Origin: Bursaphelenchus xylophilus
Taxonomy: Eukaryota; Nematoda; Chromadorea; Rhabditida; Aphelenchoididae
Length of the DNA stretch: 64,000 nucleotides
Direction: 5' to 3'
Assembly: GCA_904066235.2 (NCBI GenBank)
Contig: CAJFCV020000005.1
Span: 11,775,501-11,839,500 of the forward strand
Of this stretch, positions 1 to 10,174 are shown in pieces. The translations under genes and the position numbers were made by a program. Under the pieces are notes generated by a model. The model was not told the DNA's origin and searched no databases. It was given only the letters and a program-made list of their open reading frames with translations. The first letter of the stretch is position 1. Each line of letters starts with the position of its first letter.

Positions 1-220
1 ATATCGTATTCCTCCCTCGTATTTCAAAGCTTTTTCGTGTCATATATCAGTGTTGTTTGTAATATTGAATAAAAAATTTGAAAAAAATCAAACTTTGAAA
101 AATTTACCCAAGAGGACATGAAGGACAATATAATTCCCTCTACAAACGTTCCGGATAGAACTTTATATCGTGAATAATATTTACACGTTAATATACCACT
201 ATTCAAAACCCCACAGACGT

Positions 221-1259
221 CTACAAGAAATTGGGTGAGGAGCTAAAATCCACATCCAATTGATCTTCTTCCGTTTCGCTAAACGAAGGTAATGTTGTAC
301 TCAACGATGGGCCAAACGCCAACGAAGAGATTGTCGATAAGTCTCCCACGTTCTCCATGGACGTCTCGAGCAAATCGTCTTCGTTTTCCGTTGTAACCAT
401 CGCTTCAAGTAGATCGAATTTCGAGTTTTGCGAGGAACTTAGTAGATCACAGACTGCTTGGTCTAGATGGGAATTTTCTTGATGAGATCGGATGGCATTG
501 ATGAGATCGACGGGATTAAGATGTGACTTGTGAGCTGCTTTCGCTTTTTTCTAAACATCAATGTAAAAAAACAAAGTAAAAACTTACAATAGTTTTTTTG
601 ACACCTCGGACTTTAGTTCGGACTCCCTTTTCTTTCAAGTTCACCAAGACTTCCTTCTGCTTCATTCGCTCCTCGGCTTTGTTCATAAACTCCGTAATCT
701 TCTCCTTGACTCGCTCTTTAAATTGCTCCAAGCTGACAGCATCTCCCATTAAACGATAAGCCTCTTTTCGATACTCTCCATTTTCGGTTACTCCTAACAT
801 CATTTTCAAGCTTTCCGCTAGGACATCAATGTTCTCAGCGTGGGTTAGTTCGTCTCCCTCCTCTTCTTCATATTCCTCCTCGTCCTCGGAAAGTTCGGGA
901 GTCGAGCCTCCGGACGAAAGCAGGTTTGCAGCCTTTTCTTGGCTTTGAAATCCCGAGCATTCTGGTTGAGAAGAAGAAAGAACGGGGATTCGACAAGAAT
1001 CGTCCAAAGACGTTGTTAAAAGACGGTGCACACTGTCGTTGAGGGCTGAAAAACGTTTTACATCATTCTCAACTCGTTATCGGCAAAAGAAATAATTTTT
1101 GCTTTAGTAAACGATCAGCTCTAGTGTAACATCGAAAATAACCCATAACCGCTAATATAGCTTGCTGAAAATCACAAGTTCGCCAGTCATTCTCTTGTAT
1201 TTGTTATCTAAAATCTTCAAAAACAATCAAAAGTCCTTACCTTGTGACTCATTCTCCAT
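221..1259 (-). CDS. Acidic coiled-coil protein of unknown function
   Basis: Three exons join in frame on the minus strand: 1241-1259, 588-1045 and 221-550, giving about 268 residues from the ATG at 1259 to the TAG at 221-223. Donors read GTAAGG and GTAAGT; acceptors read TTCAG and TTTAG. The N-terminal third is Ser-rich, followed by an acidic run near residues 55-75 (LSEDEEEYEEEEGDEL), then a long charged helix likely to form a coiled coil (around residues 85-160, with many Glu, Lys and Met) that ends in a Lys/Arg-rich stretch. The C-terminal 90 residues are Ser- and acid-rich and low in complexity. I do not recognise a family. The gene lies 430 bp downstream of the Aurora B kinase gene on the same strand, a spacing that could fit a nematode operon, but I see no convincing trans-splice site just before the ATG. 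Confidence 0.75.
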
Positions 1260-1689
1260 GTTTGCTGCTCCAGTTGAACATAATAATATTTTTAGCACTC
1301 TAGATCAACTGAAAATCTGCCTCACAAATGACAAAATACAGTACAAGCTATCGACTTTCACTTTCCAGAACTTTTATCGTGTCTTTCTGAGCGTGCGACA
1401 TAATGCCAGAGTTGCCTGAGCTTCGTGGTGGGACTCAAAATTTTCGGAGCGCAATTGCAATTTCGAGTAAATTGGATACTTTTGTGTAACACAAGCCCTA
1501 GTGAAGCTCAGAAAAGAATTTATTAACATATATAAATTACAAAGGTATTAAAAAATTGAAGAATACATCAACAGTCAGTTATTTATCATTCAAGTATAAT
1601 ATATCATACAAAACTGGTTATATCGAGGTCGAATGGCCCTCAATAGCAAGATTAATGTTCTTCAACGACGCCAAAAATAAACCAAAATG

Positions 1690-3095
1690 TCACACGATTT
1701 CCTGTTTGATTGGGCGATAGTGACTTCGGACCCATTCGTGCTCCATGACTTGCCTGAGGGTCAGACGCCTTTCCGGGTCCACCACCAACAACCTGCTGAT
1801 CAAATCGCGGACGGGCTCTGAGAAGGTGGCCGGGAACGAGTATTCGCCTTTCCTGATCAGCCGATAAGTGTCCTGGTCCGTGGCGCTTTCGAACGCCGGT
1901 TTCCCGCAAAGCAGCTCGTAACACAGCACTCCAACCGCCCAATAATCCACTCGTTTGTCGTGAGGATTGGAGCAGACCATCTCTGGAGGAAGGTAGTCGA
2001 GTGTGCCGCATAGCGTCTTTCTAAAACAGTCGGTTTTAGAACTTTTTTATCTTCATCATGACCAAAATGGTGTTTTTGATAAAAATATTGGCGAAAAGGC
2101 GATGAACATCACTTTATGGGGCTTTCTTCATATCCTATAAAGCCCCATAAATCGATGGAAAGGCGTTTCAGATCGTATTTTATCTAAATTTTAACAAAAA
2201 AAGCAAAAATCTTACCGGTTTGAAGCCGAGTGCACCGACCACCCAAAATCGGCAATTTTCAGATTACCCTCTTCGTCGATCAGAATATTCTCCGGTTTTA
2301 TATCTCTGTGGATAACGTTCTTGCTGTGACAGTAGTCCAAAGCGTCAGATACTTGGTAAATGTACTGAAAATATCAGAATTATTTTAGGTACGGACCTCA
2401 AATCCAAATCAAAAATTTTTTGCCTAAAACGAGCGAAAGAAACGAGAATTTAGACAAACATACAGAAGCTACACTTTTCACGAGCTACGATTCTTCAATC
2501 TATACCTAAAAAGTAATATTGAATTCCTATATTATACAAGATACCAAGTATAACAAGAAAACTTGAAGAAAAAAGCTATAAATGCAAAAGCATGATTATC
2601 CTCACCTTTGCTGTCCTCCTTTCTGACAATCGGCCCTTCTTCTGCAATTCCTTGTACAATTCTCCATGCAACGCGTACTCCAAGATCAAAAAGACCCGTT
2701 TTTCATCAGAGAAGTAGTTGTACAATCGGAGGATGTTCGGATGCCTAAAAATCGAAATAAAGAAGAAAGAGAAAGCCTGCACTTACCGTAAATGAGCCTG
2801 TATCTCAATCTCTCTGACCAGCTGATGCTCTACATTGTGTTTCGTCAATTGGGACTTGAACAATATCTAAAATAACGTCATTTAATGAAAATAAGAGGTA
2901 ATTCATGTCTCTAAAGCCAGAAAAAAGCCTAATAAGGACCGGACTTACTTTCAACGCCACTGGTATGTGAGAATAAACGTCTCGGGCCAGGTAGACACTA
3001 CCAAACTTGCCTTTCCCCAACGGTCTGCCAACTTGGAAGTCAGTCAATTTCCAGTTATGGTTAGGAGAGGGCGGTGCGCCGGTGCTGTTGGGCAT
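1690..3095 (-). CDS. air-2: Aurora B-type serine/threonine kinase (air-2-like)
   Basis: Five exons (2949-3095, 2787-2866, 2606-2744, 2216-2364, 1690-2020) join in frame to 281 residues, the usual size of nematode Aurora B. The kinase domain is complete: glycine loop [11 protein letters not shown] at residues 27-37, catalytic lysine in VALK at 46-49, the Aurora-typical [11 protein letters not shown] helix, HRDIKPEN at 141-148, DFGWSVH at 161-167, and the activation segment [14 protein letters not shown] with the expected phospho-threonine at about residue 174. The very short N-terminus, of about 18 residues, argues for Aurora B rather than Aurora A. Aurora B is known as the kinase of the chromosomal passenger complex, acting on chromosomes and the spindle midzone during division. 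Exon phases agree at every junction. An in-frame TTG lies upstream at 3108-3110, but the ATG at 3095 is the better start. Confidence 0.95.
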
Positions 3096-3109
3096 CTTGG
3101 GAACTTGCA

Positions 3110-3383
3110 ATCGACGAAACGGCCGACTTGAATTTTTCTCGCCAAAAAACGGAATAAATTCGGTTGCAACAGAATGCCAGAGCGTTTGAAATTCCGAGTG
3201 CGCGGCGGAATGTTTTCGTGGTGGGACGAGAAAAGGGGCTCGTATTTTATTAAAAAAAGGTATTTCTGCCAGGAAAAAACAAAATAACGCCAGAATGAGA
3301 ACCGAGTTCGTCTATTTGGTGCTTTTTGAGAGGAAAATTAAGGTTACGCCAATCAAATTGATCAAATTATATTGTAGTAGGCA
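3110..3383. other. Short gap upstream of the Aurora gene with two dispersed motifs
   Basis: The 288 bp between the Aurora ATG and the next gene contain CTCGCCAAAAAACGG near 3138 and TTCGTGGTGGGAC near 3215. Relatives of both occur elsewhere in the window: the second upstream of the coiled-coil gene near 1423, and both in introns. They may be promoter elements, but position is the only evidence. Confidence 0.3.
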
Positions 3384-3680
3384 TTAGTCATCCCTGTGAC
3401 ATGCAGCAAAGCAGAGTTCCACGCAGACACTTAAAAGACAATCCATGCACGACTCGATGCAACAATATTTCCACCATCGGCGTGAACAGCATTCGGCTTC
3501 GTCGTCTTTAGGCTCTAGTTTTTGATTTCTTGCCAATAATTGGTCGGTTTGCATTTGTTTTTCGCTGAAATTTTCGAAAATAACACTTAAAAGTCAAAAT
3601 TGTGGTGATATTTTAGGATTTTGGGATTCTTCTTTGGCTAGAAAAAATTACCTTCCACTTGGCTTATAACAGTAGCCCAT
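3384..3680 (-). CDS. Small Cys-rich protein, cluster member A
   Basis: Two exons, 3652-3680 and 3384-3564, join in frame to 69 residues. The short first exon codes MGYCYKPSG and splices in phase 2, the same phase used by cluster members C and E. The second exon codes a hydrophilic linker, then a C-terminal region with nine cysteines (AECC, KYCC, ESCMDCLL, SVCVELCFAAC) and a short HRDD tail. Such a hydrophobic Cys cluster at the extreme C-terminus resembles CYSTM-type membrane-associated modules, but that is an inference from composition. Unlike C and E, it lacks the P-P-x-Y motif. The first exon is short and its choice is uncertain; the Cys-rich exon is the firm part. Confidence 0.6.
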
Positions 3681-3689
3681 TTAAAAAAT

Positions 3690-4849
3690 TTGTTAATAAA
3701 AAATATATAGGTAGTCCAAAACAACAAAAAATATATTTGACTGATGAATAAAGTAAGAAGAGCTGTGATTTATTACAACAACAACTTTTTGTCACATTTC
3801 CGTTTTTCGTTGCGAAGAAAATTTAAAAATTAGTCAGCTAATTACATCGTTTTAGTTGATCGATTGAACCGAAGCCTTATACAGGGTGGTTAAGCCGAAG
3901 CTTCCATCCTTAATTCAAGTATTTCTCCGCCAATAATGCACCAATTCTATAAACTTTCTTTCAAATTGAAGCTGCGGTATCCCTTTTTTTGTCCAGAAAA
4001 TATGACAGGGCCAAGTTTACGGAGGGCCCTGTACTGACTCTCGACATTTTGATTTGAAATTTTGGAACCCAAAATCGGTTAAACTTACAGGGGAAGTACT
4101 CCAAGTGCGACGCTAAGATTTTGATGAAACTTGGCACAAATTTAGAACAATTTTTTCTAAGGTATATGCGAGAATTCTAGCTCGCGCTTTGCAGAAACAA
4201 CCGAGATTTTTAGATCGAAAGTCGGCCAAAATTTAGGACTTTTTTGCCGAATTTTGGCACGAAAAGTTTCATGCCCATTTCCACCGTAAAGGATAATATT
4301 TCTACAAAAAATCAAAATTTTCCGCTCATAAACTGCCAAAGTTATGGCCAAAAAGCGCTTTTCTCTCTGACCGCTCTCCACGTTTAGCGTTCCCTCTCGG
4401 CGGCAAAAATCGTTCGATATCTCGGCGGCGCCCGCAAAGCGCGAGCTAAAACTTTCAGGAATTGATATTTAGTCTCCCGACGTGTGTGCAAAATTTAAAG
4501 AAAATCTGAGCGTCGCACTTGGAGTGCTCTTCCCATGTTAGAAAATTTTTGCAATTACTTTCAGATGAGTTTCTCGGGCTTGGAAAACTTTTGGATTCTC
4601 GGCAAAAACAAAGTTGCTAAATTCGACGAAAATTTTTAAAAAAAGTAACGGTCGCAGAAGTACCAAGTGCCTAAAAGGCATATTTTAATCCGGTGATTAT
4701 GTACAAATCGGCAGGGTGCGAACAAAGGCGCCAAGTTTCATTAAAATCTGAGCGTCGCACTTGGGGTACTTCCCTTGTAAGACTATTTTTTAAAAAAGAA
4801 AGTGCTTTGTACTACATACATGTTTATTGACTGACAATTTCGCAGAAAT
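3690..4849. repeat. Family 1 MITE (about 4089-4535) and a second family 1 end
   Basis: This stretch holds a full family 1 element of about 450 bp. It starts CAGGGGAAGTACTCCAAG at 4089 and ends with the inverted GCGTCGCACTTGGAG near 4525, followed by a degenerate CTTCCCATG. TTA lies on both sides, a likely 3-bp target duplication. Its interior carries the hallmarks CTCGCGCTTTGCAGAAAC and CGGCGGCAAAAATCG. A separate right end (GAGCGTCGCACTTGGGGTAC) lies at 4749-4784, so 4540-4785 is probably a truncated second copy. No gene is visible at 3690-4085. Confidence 0.75.
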
Positions 4850-5047
4850 TCAATCGGAATCATTCTTCAGCCCTAGACAACAACAAAGAAGCATGCATAA
4901 AGCTTCGCAGCATTCTTGTGTGAACTGCGTGTCATGTATGCAATCGCCACACCGAATGGCCCTTTCCTCCCATTTGTTCGATGTGGCTTCGTTGTGCGAT
5001 TGTGGTTGGGAATCGACGTACTCTTCTGATTGCAGCACCGGAAACAT
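4850..5047 (-). CDS. Small Cys-rich protein or terminal exon, cluster member B
   Basis: This open frame starts at the ATG at 5047 and codes 65 residues. It begins MFPVLQSEEYVDSQPQS and ends in a Cys-rich region (CGDC, QECCEALCMLLCCCLGL) with the tail KNDSD. The segment YVDSQPQS matches YTDSQPQC in member C, which supports shared origin. A TTTATAG acceptor-like site lies two bases before the ATG, so this is either a trans-splice site for a one-exon gene or the 3' splice site of a longer gene. The phase at that acceptor does not fit the phase-2 introns of members C and E. It lacks the P-P-x-Y exon. Confidence 0.55.
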   Translation of the reverse strand: MFPVLQSEEYVDSQPQSHNEATSNKWEERAIRCGDCIHDTQFTQECCEALCMLLCCCLGLKNDSD

Positions 5048-6002
5048 CCCTATAAATGGCAGTAAGTATGTCTTACAAAAAAATGATTGTTGCGACAAGT
5101 TTCATCGAAATCTGAGCGTCGCACTTGAGGTACTTCCCTGGTGAAAGCGCTGTTGAAAAAAATAAAATAAAAATTAAGAAATTAAAAAATAACCGAGGGA
5201 CTTTGAGGTTCCTTTTAGCTTCGTTGCACTTTATTCAGCTTTCAGTTCCTTTTATAAGAGTAACAACTTTTAAAATCTGAGAGATTACGTCACAAGAACT
5301 GATAAACAAATGAGTCAGGTATCGCGGTTGTTAAAAGTAGCTTGACTTCTCATGCGTTCAACTTTTTTTGGGCTTTAGTCATCGACTTCATTTTTGGTGA
5401 AATTTCATATCTTTAATTTTTTATATTTAATTTTCAGGGGAAGTACCCCAAGTGCGACGCGTAGATTTTGATGAAACCTGGCGCACGTTTAGAACAATTG
5501 TTTTCTTTTAATATATGCGAAAATCCTAGCTCGCGCTTTGCAGAAACAGCCGAGATTTTTAGACCGAAAGTCGGCGAAAGTTTGATACTTTTTACCGAAT
5601 TTCGGCACAAAAAATTTCATGCCTACTTCCACCGTAAAGGATAATATTTCTACAAAAAATCAAATTTTTCCGCACGAAACTGCCAAAGTTATGGCCAAAA
5701 AGCGTTTTTCTCTCTAACCGCTCTCCACGTTTAGTGTGCTCTCTCGGCGGCAAAAATCGTTCGATATCTCGGCGGCGCCCGCAAAGCGCGAGCTAAAACT
5801 TTCAGAAATTGATATTTATTTCATGCCTGACATGTGTGCAAGATCTAAAGAAAACCAGAGCGTTGCACTTGGGGTACTTCCCTTGTTAGCCTAAAATTTT
5901 CGAGTCTAATCGACCAAATTGAAAATTTTGTGGTATCTTCTGACAAAAGAATTAAAAATTAATCGGCTTTCCTCACAATTTAAACCTTCATATCAGCGAT
6001 AT
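5048..6002. repeat. Family 1 MITE (5435-5886) and a solo family 1 end
   Basis: A complete family 1 element runs from CAGGGGAAGTACCCCAAG at 5435 to CACTTGGGGTACTTCCC near 5881. It has the same interior as the copy at 4.1-4.5 kb. A lone right end (GAGCGTCGCACTTGAGGTAC) sits at 5112-5133, just upstream of member B. I see no gene in 5145-5430 or 5890-6000. Confidence 0.75.
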
Positions 6003-6989
6003 TTATGTGTATTTACAGCACTCAAAAATTGCACAGCACAACAGCAATGAAGAACAGTAATCGCAACATTCCAGGCAGGCCTGACGGCCCTCACGCTTTC
6101 TCTTTTCTATATCCGAGATCTCTTGTGGAATATAACATTGTGGTTGGGAATCGGTGTAGTTGCAGTTGGTGTCTTTTGAGATTCCTTGAGTTTCGGAAGG
6201 GTCTGAGATTTCAGCTTGACTGGACGGTGAGATCAATGGAGTAGGATAGCTGGACTGCGGCTGGGATGTCCTGAAAGCAAAAGAAAAATGTTTCTTCCTC
6301 TTTGAACGGTATTTTTTCCATGAGAAATCAATTTTTCCCCGCCAAGAAAGGTGTTCTTATCGTCGGAATTGGACACTTTAATTTTATACACGAACCTTTT
6401 TGCATCGCGTTTTTTACAGTATGGGAAACGAAATGTTAGAAAAAATATCCGCAAAAACAATGTTATTAAAATTGCAGCCTGTAAAATAGAATGGGGGACC
6501 TGGTCCATTGGCAAAAAACGTATCATTTTGGATCCGGGAAGTATCAAAAATGCAGCAAAATACCTCCCTCTCCAAGTGAAAAAACTCCGATTTTAAAAGC
6601 GCACCCGATCTTTTTTAGAGGAAAAGAGCGAAAACGAGCCTTCCTGGATGCAAAATGGTACGTTTTTTGCCACTGTATCAGGTCCCTCACTGTAACAGCA
6701 GACTACGAAATTTCAAAAAAAAAATTGGAAATTCATCCCGAAAATCGCAAGGCAAAAGTCGAATCAGTCTGTCGGGAAAATAATGACGGCAATCTCGCTA
6801 TGTCAATCGCGTCGCTGAAGTGAAAAGCAATTTGATTTTGCCGCGACACAATTCATTTTCTCAGCCGGCGATGCGATTTCCGCTGCGACAGAGGGCTCAT
6901 TATTTTCCCGACAGACTGAAAACTGAAAAATCTCAGACTCACACTGCTTCCTCGTACGTAGGCGGCGGTCGGTCCTCCATCTCTTTCAT
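6003..6989 (-). CDS. PPxY-containing Cys-rich protein, cluster member C
   Basis: Two exons, 6943-6989 and 6003-6270, join in phase 2 to 104 residues. Exon 1 is 47 nt and codes MKEMEDRPPPTYEEAV, with a P-P-T-Y motif of the kind bound by WW domains of Nedd4-type ubiquitin ligases (known for the motif, inferred here). A Ser/Pro/Gln-rich linker follows, beginning TSQPQSSYPTPLISPSS, and then a basic KRKREGR segment. The C-terminus is a Cys cluster: ACLECCDYCSSLLLCCAIFECC, broken by small and hydrophobic residues, ending KYT. There is no signal peptide. This layout suggests a peripheral or tail-anchored membrane adaptor, perhaps palmitoylated on cysteines, but no function is demonstrated. The intron holds one family 3 and one family 2 MITE. 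Confidence 0.7.
6489..6702. repeat. Family 3 MITE in the intron of member C
   Basis: The left end reads GGGGGACCTGGTCCATTGGC and the right end reads CACTGTATCAGGTCCCTCAC. The long internal palindrome of complete copies is partly lost. Confidence 0.75.
6766..6920. repeat. Family 2 MITE in the intron of member C
   Basis: The left end is TCAGTCTGTCGGGAAAATAA and the right end is its inverse, TTATTTTCCCGACAGACTGA. The interior has the standard AAAAGCAATTTGATTTTGCC and CGACAGAGGGCTC segments. Confidence 0.8.
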
Positions 6990-7706
6990 TGTGAATTCGA
7001 GTGAATCAAACGAGGCTGTATTTCTTATAAGGTTCTCAATGTTATCAAATGTTTGCGTAGCATCTCTTTAGTGACGTCCGCATTCCTCGCTTGTTTTTTA
7101 CAATCTTGTGGGGATTAATGAGTCACAAAAATGGCGGGGCAAGAATTTATTATCATCTGTTTTTGATGTTTTTAGATACAATTAACAGCTTAATAGGTTT
7201 TACGGCTTGGATGACAAAATGTCGCATTTTTTTTATCTTTCCACGCCCTTGACACAAACTAGAAATATTTTAAAAATACTGAAACTCCGTGAGATTTCGT
7301 CTAACGTAAACCGCAAAATACTCCATTTTCAGACGCACCGGAAAACGACCAAAAAAATGAACTTCAAGAATAAATCCAATAACTGTAGATGACACTTGCC
7401 TATGTATACCATATTTGATATCAAACAAAATGGGGTTGTCTAGGGATTCAGGGAAAAAAAGAATTTTAAGATTTGGCCAAAAACAAAAGAAGTTATAGCC
7501 AATTCAAATCGGGCCACAAAGATGCCCCACTCTGTATATTTCCACATTATTTGCCCGACAGACTGATATTCCGGCTTGTTCTCTGTTTTTTCCATCTAAA
7601 ACCACGCTTTGATCACCCAGAAAAAGATGTTCACTTATTTTGAAAACATTTCCAACCTCATAAAAAGTCTTTATTGCAACTAATATCTGATATGTGCCCT
7701 GTAATT

Positions 7707-7938
7707 TCACACAGGACAAAAAGCCAACCAACAAGCCACGAAAGGGCCACAAGATCTCGTACATTCAACGCAGCAAAGGCATGATTCACAACAAGTTACT
7801 TGGTTTTCTTGTGCAACTCGACTTGCTGTCGACCACTTTCTGTCGGCATCTTTCGGCACCGTTAATGACGAGCTTTTCGGTTGTGATGGTCCATCCGGCT
7901 TTTCCGACGCAGCTTTAGTAGGTTCCGGCTGTGTATCG
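7707..7938 (-). CDS. Cys-rich terminal exon, cluster member D
   Basis: This terminal exon codes about 77 residues, starting DTQPEPTKAASEKPDG, a Ser/Pro/Lys linker like the TEQPQPS start of member E exon 2. It ends in a Cys cluster (VTCCESCLCCVECTRSCGPF, then VACWLAFCPV). The only plausible acceptor ends in AAG rather than CAG and gives phase 2, which matches exon 1 of members C and E. I could not find its own first exon between 7940 and 9580. Either it was lost to the MITE insertions there, or the exon is spliced from the member E first exon at 9949-9995. It may also be a pseudogene. Confidence 0.5.
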
Positions 7939-8904
7939 CTTAAAATTAGAAGCATACTATCAGTCTGTCGGGAAAATATCGGTCTGTCGGGAAAAAAACG
8001 GCGGATCGTCGCGCCTCCGAATCGCCCGTCATCGCTTTGCGACTGCAAGCCGCGGCTTGGGATTTGGTGCGGGATAGCGGCGAGGCGAGACATTTTGCTG
8101 CGACGATCCGCCGTTATTTTCCCGACAGACTGACATTTGATCAGACTGTCGGGAAAATAACGACGGGTCGTCGAAGCAAAATGCCTTGCCTCGCCGCTAT
8201 CGCGCACCGAATCTCCAGCTGTGGCTTTCCCTCGTAAAGCGATGATGAGCGACTCCGAGACGCGACGGCCCGCCGTTATTTTCCCGACAGACTGATATTA
8301 ATGCATTTTACCGTTGCTGGTGCGTTCACACAGTCGCTGAAGTGATTTTGGTGACATGCGCTGTGCAAAAACGGAAGTTTCGTTGTACTGTTCAACTATT
8401 AATATGTATTATAAAAGTGCACATTGCACTGTGCAGTTTTTTCCTATTTGCACCATGCGCTTTTTTCGGGCCGTCGCTAGTCCCCTGACCTTGCACAAAC
8501 GCCAAAAATTACTCCAGCGACTTTGCGAATGGGCTGCTACAAAACTAGGTGATGCACAAAACTTACATCACGTTTTCTTCAATCGCTGCTTCTTCGGAGC
8601 TCATTAACACAAGTATTAATTTATTTTTTACATCGGAATAAATGAGAAATCAAACACTTCTGCAGGAAATAACAATCATCTCGGGTCTTGAGGGACGCGG
8701 TGAATCACTTTTAAGATTTCAAGCAACGCCACGCGTATTTTGAAAGACATTTCATGCAAATGCTAAACCTAAAACTCTCTTTTCCTGCTGCGTCTTCTTG
8801 CTAAGTTTGCTAAAGGGTGCTGCGCCTCTGAAGACTAGAAAAATTTTCTCTGAGCCGGCGGGTGTCCAAGTCAATGAGATACACCGATTGACGTGCAGTA
8901 AAAT
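7939..8904. repeat. Two back-to-back family 2 MITEs and a family 4-like repeat
   Basis: Two family 2 elements of the CGGCGGATCG subtype lie at about 7959-8125 and 8137-8302. Each is bounded by TCTGTCGGGAAAATA and its inverse, and both contain GCCTCGCCGCTATCG or its complement. From 8350 to about 8600 the sequence has GTGCACATTGCACTGTGCAG and other TGCAC runs, marking a family 4-like repeat. I see nothing identifiable in 8605-8904. Confidence 0.7.
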
Positions 8905-9455
8905 TTGGTTATATCAGTCTGTCGGGAAAATAACGGCGGGTCGTCGAAGCAAGTGTTTTTCAATTTGAAAAAAATGAAGTGTGACATCTTATACGATGAA
9001 AATTTTTTTCAAATTGAAAAAAAATGAAGTGTGACATCTTATACGATGAAAAAAATTTTCAAATTGAAAAAAATGAAGTGTGACATCTTATACGATGAAA
9101 AATTTTTTCAAATTGAAAAAAATGAAGTGTGACATCTTATATGATGAAAATTTTTTTCAAATTGAGAAAAATGAGGTGTGACATCTTATACGATGAAAAT
9201 TTTTTTCAAATCGAGAAAAGTTAGGTGTGACATCTTATACGGTGAAATTTTTTTTCAAATTGAAAAAAATGAGGTGTGACATCTTATACGATGAAAATTT
9301 TTTTCAAATTCAGAAAAATTCGGTGTGACATCTTATACGATGAAAAAAAGGTGCAGTCGCACGCAAAGTGTCCAGCTGCGGTTGCTGTCGCAAAGCGATG
9401 ATTTCGATTCCAAGTTGCAACGACCCTCTGTTATTTTCCCGACAGACTGATATAA
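8905..9455. repeat. Family 2 MITE expanded by a 48-bp minisatellite
   Basis: The left end (TATCAGTCTGTCGGGAAAAT) is at 8909 and the inverse right end finishes near 9452, with TATA on the outer edge of each. Between 8955 and 9345 lie about eight tandem copies of a roughly 48-bp unit containing AAGTGTGACATCTTATACGA flanked by A- and T-runs with CAAATTGAAAAA. The host MITE interior resumes after the array with GCGGTTGCTGTCGCAAAGCG. Confidence 0.85.
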
Positions 9456-9580
9456 TATTTTGCAAAAAATCCGGATTGGTCCCCTTTTGCCGTATTATAT
9501 TTTCAGATGGCTGAAAAATCAGACCCAAACAAGATATCTCATTCAAAAAAGCTTCAAGTCATTCTTTAAAGTTTAAAAAA

Positions 9581-9995
9581 TCAATGTGCACAGGCTTGGA
9601 AACAGATGGCACATATGTAGAATACCTGACAACAGCAAAAACAGCACTCGCAAGCATCCATGCAGCAGTCGTTGCGATTGGTTTTGCCATCGTCGCAACA
9701 GCATCCTCTGCCATTCTTGTTCTCGTCTTCATCTTTTTTCGGCTCTCCATACTCTCGGATTTCCGGCCGCGCCATAAAATTGTTGTCTTGGAGCTGCGGC
9801 AGGACCGTGAAGATACCGCCATCTGACGAGCTTTGCGGGTCTTTTGCGTAGACTGGAGGCGATGGGCTGACGGATGGGCAACTGGGCTGAGGCTGCTCTG
9901 TTCTAAAGAATCGAGAAACTGCACGTAAACAAGAGGTGGCGCACTCACATCACATCGTCGTATGCCGGGGGCGGAGGGAAATCCTTCTTTTCCAT
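9581..9995 (-). CDS. PPxY-containing Cys-rich protein, cluster member E
   Basis: Two exons, 9949-9995 and 9581-9902, join in phase 2 to 122 residues. Exon 1 is 47 nt, exactly as in member C, and codes MEKKDFPPPPAYDDVI with a P-P-A-Y motif. The linker starts TEQPQPSCPSVSPSPPVYAK, aligning with the TSQPQSS start of member C, and carries a second P-P-V-Y motif. An acidic/basic stretch (EPKKDEDENKNGR) precedes the Cys-rich C-terminus: GCCCDDGKTNRNDCC, DACECCFCCCQVFYICAICFQACAH, about sixteen cysteines in all. No signal peptide is visible. The architecture suggests a WW-domain ligand attached to membranes through its Cys-rich tail. This is inferred from motif and composition. Confidence 0.75.
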
Positions 9996-10174
9996 AGTGA
10001 GGGGGCTTTATGTAGGGTATTTTTTGTCGAAGTTTTCTTCTGAAACATGAAGAAAAAAGGGTTTAAAACAAATTCATCGATCAATGAGTACGTCGGGAAA
10101 GAAAATAAGTAAAGACAACATTATAATCGCGAATTAAAAATAGCAGAAAACTGCTGTTTGAGGCAGTTTACTTA

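Noticed and set aside
7707..8207. A 166-residue open frame joining the member D Cys tail to upstream sequence
   Set aside because: The upstream 85 residues translate family 2 MITE DNA (YFPD and RQTDS phrases from the TIR). Only the part after the acceptor at 7938 is likely to be coding.
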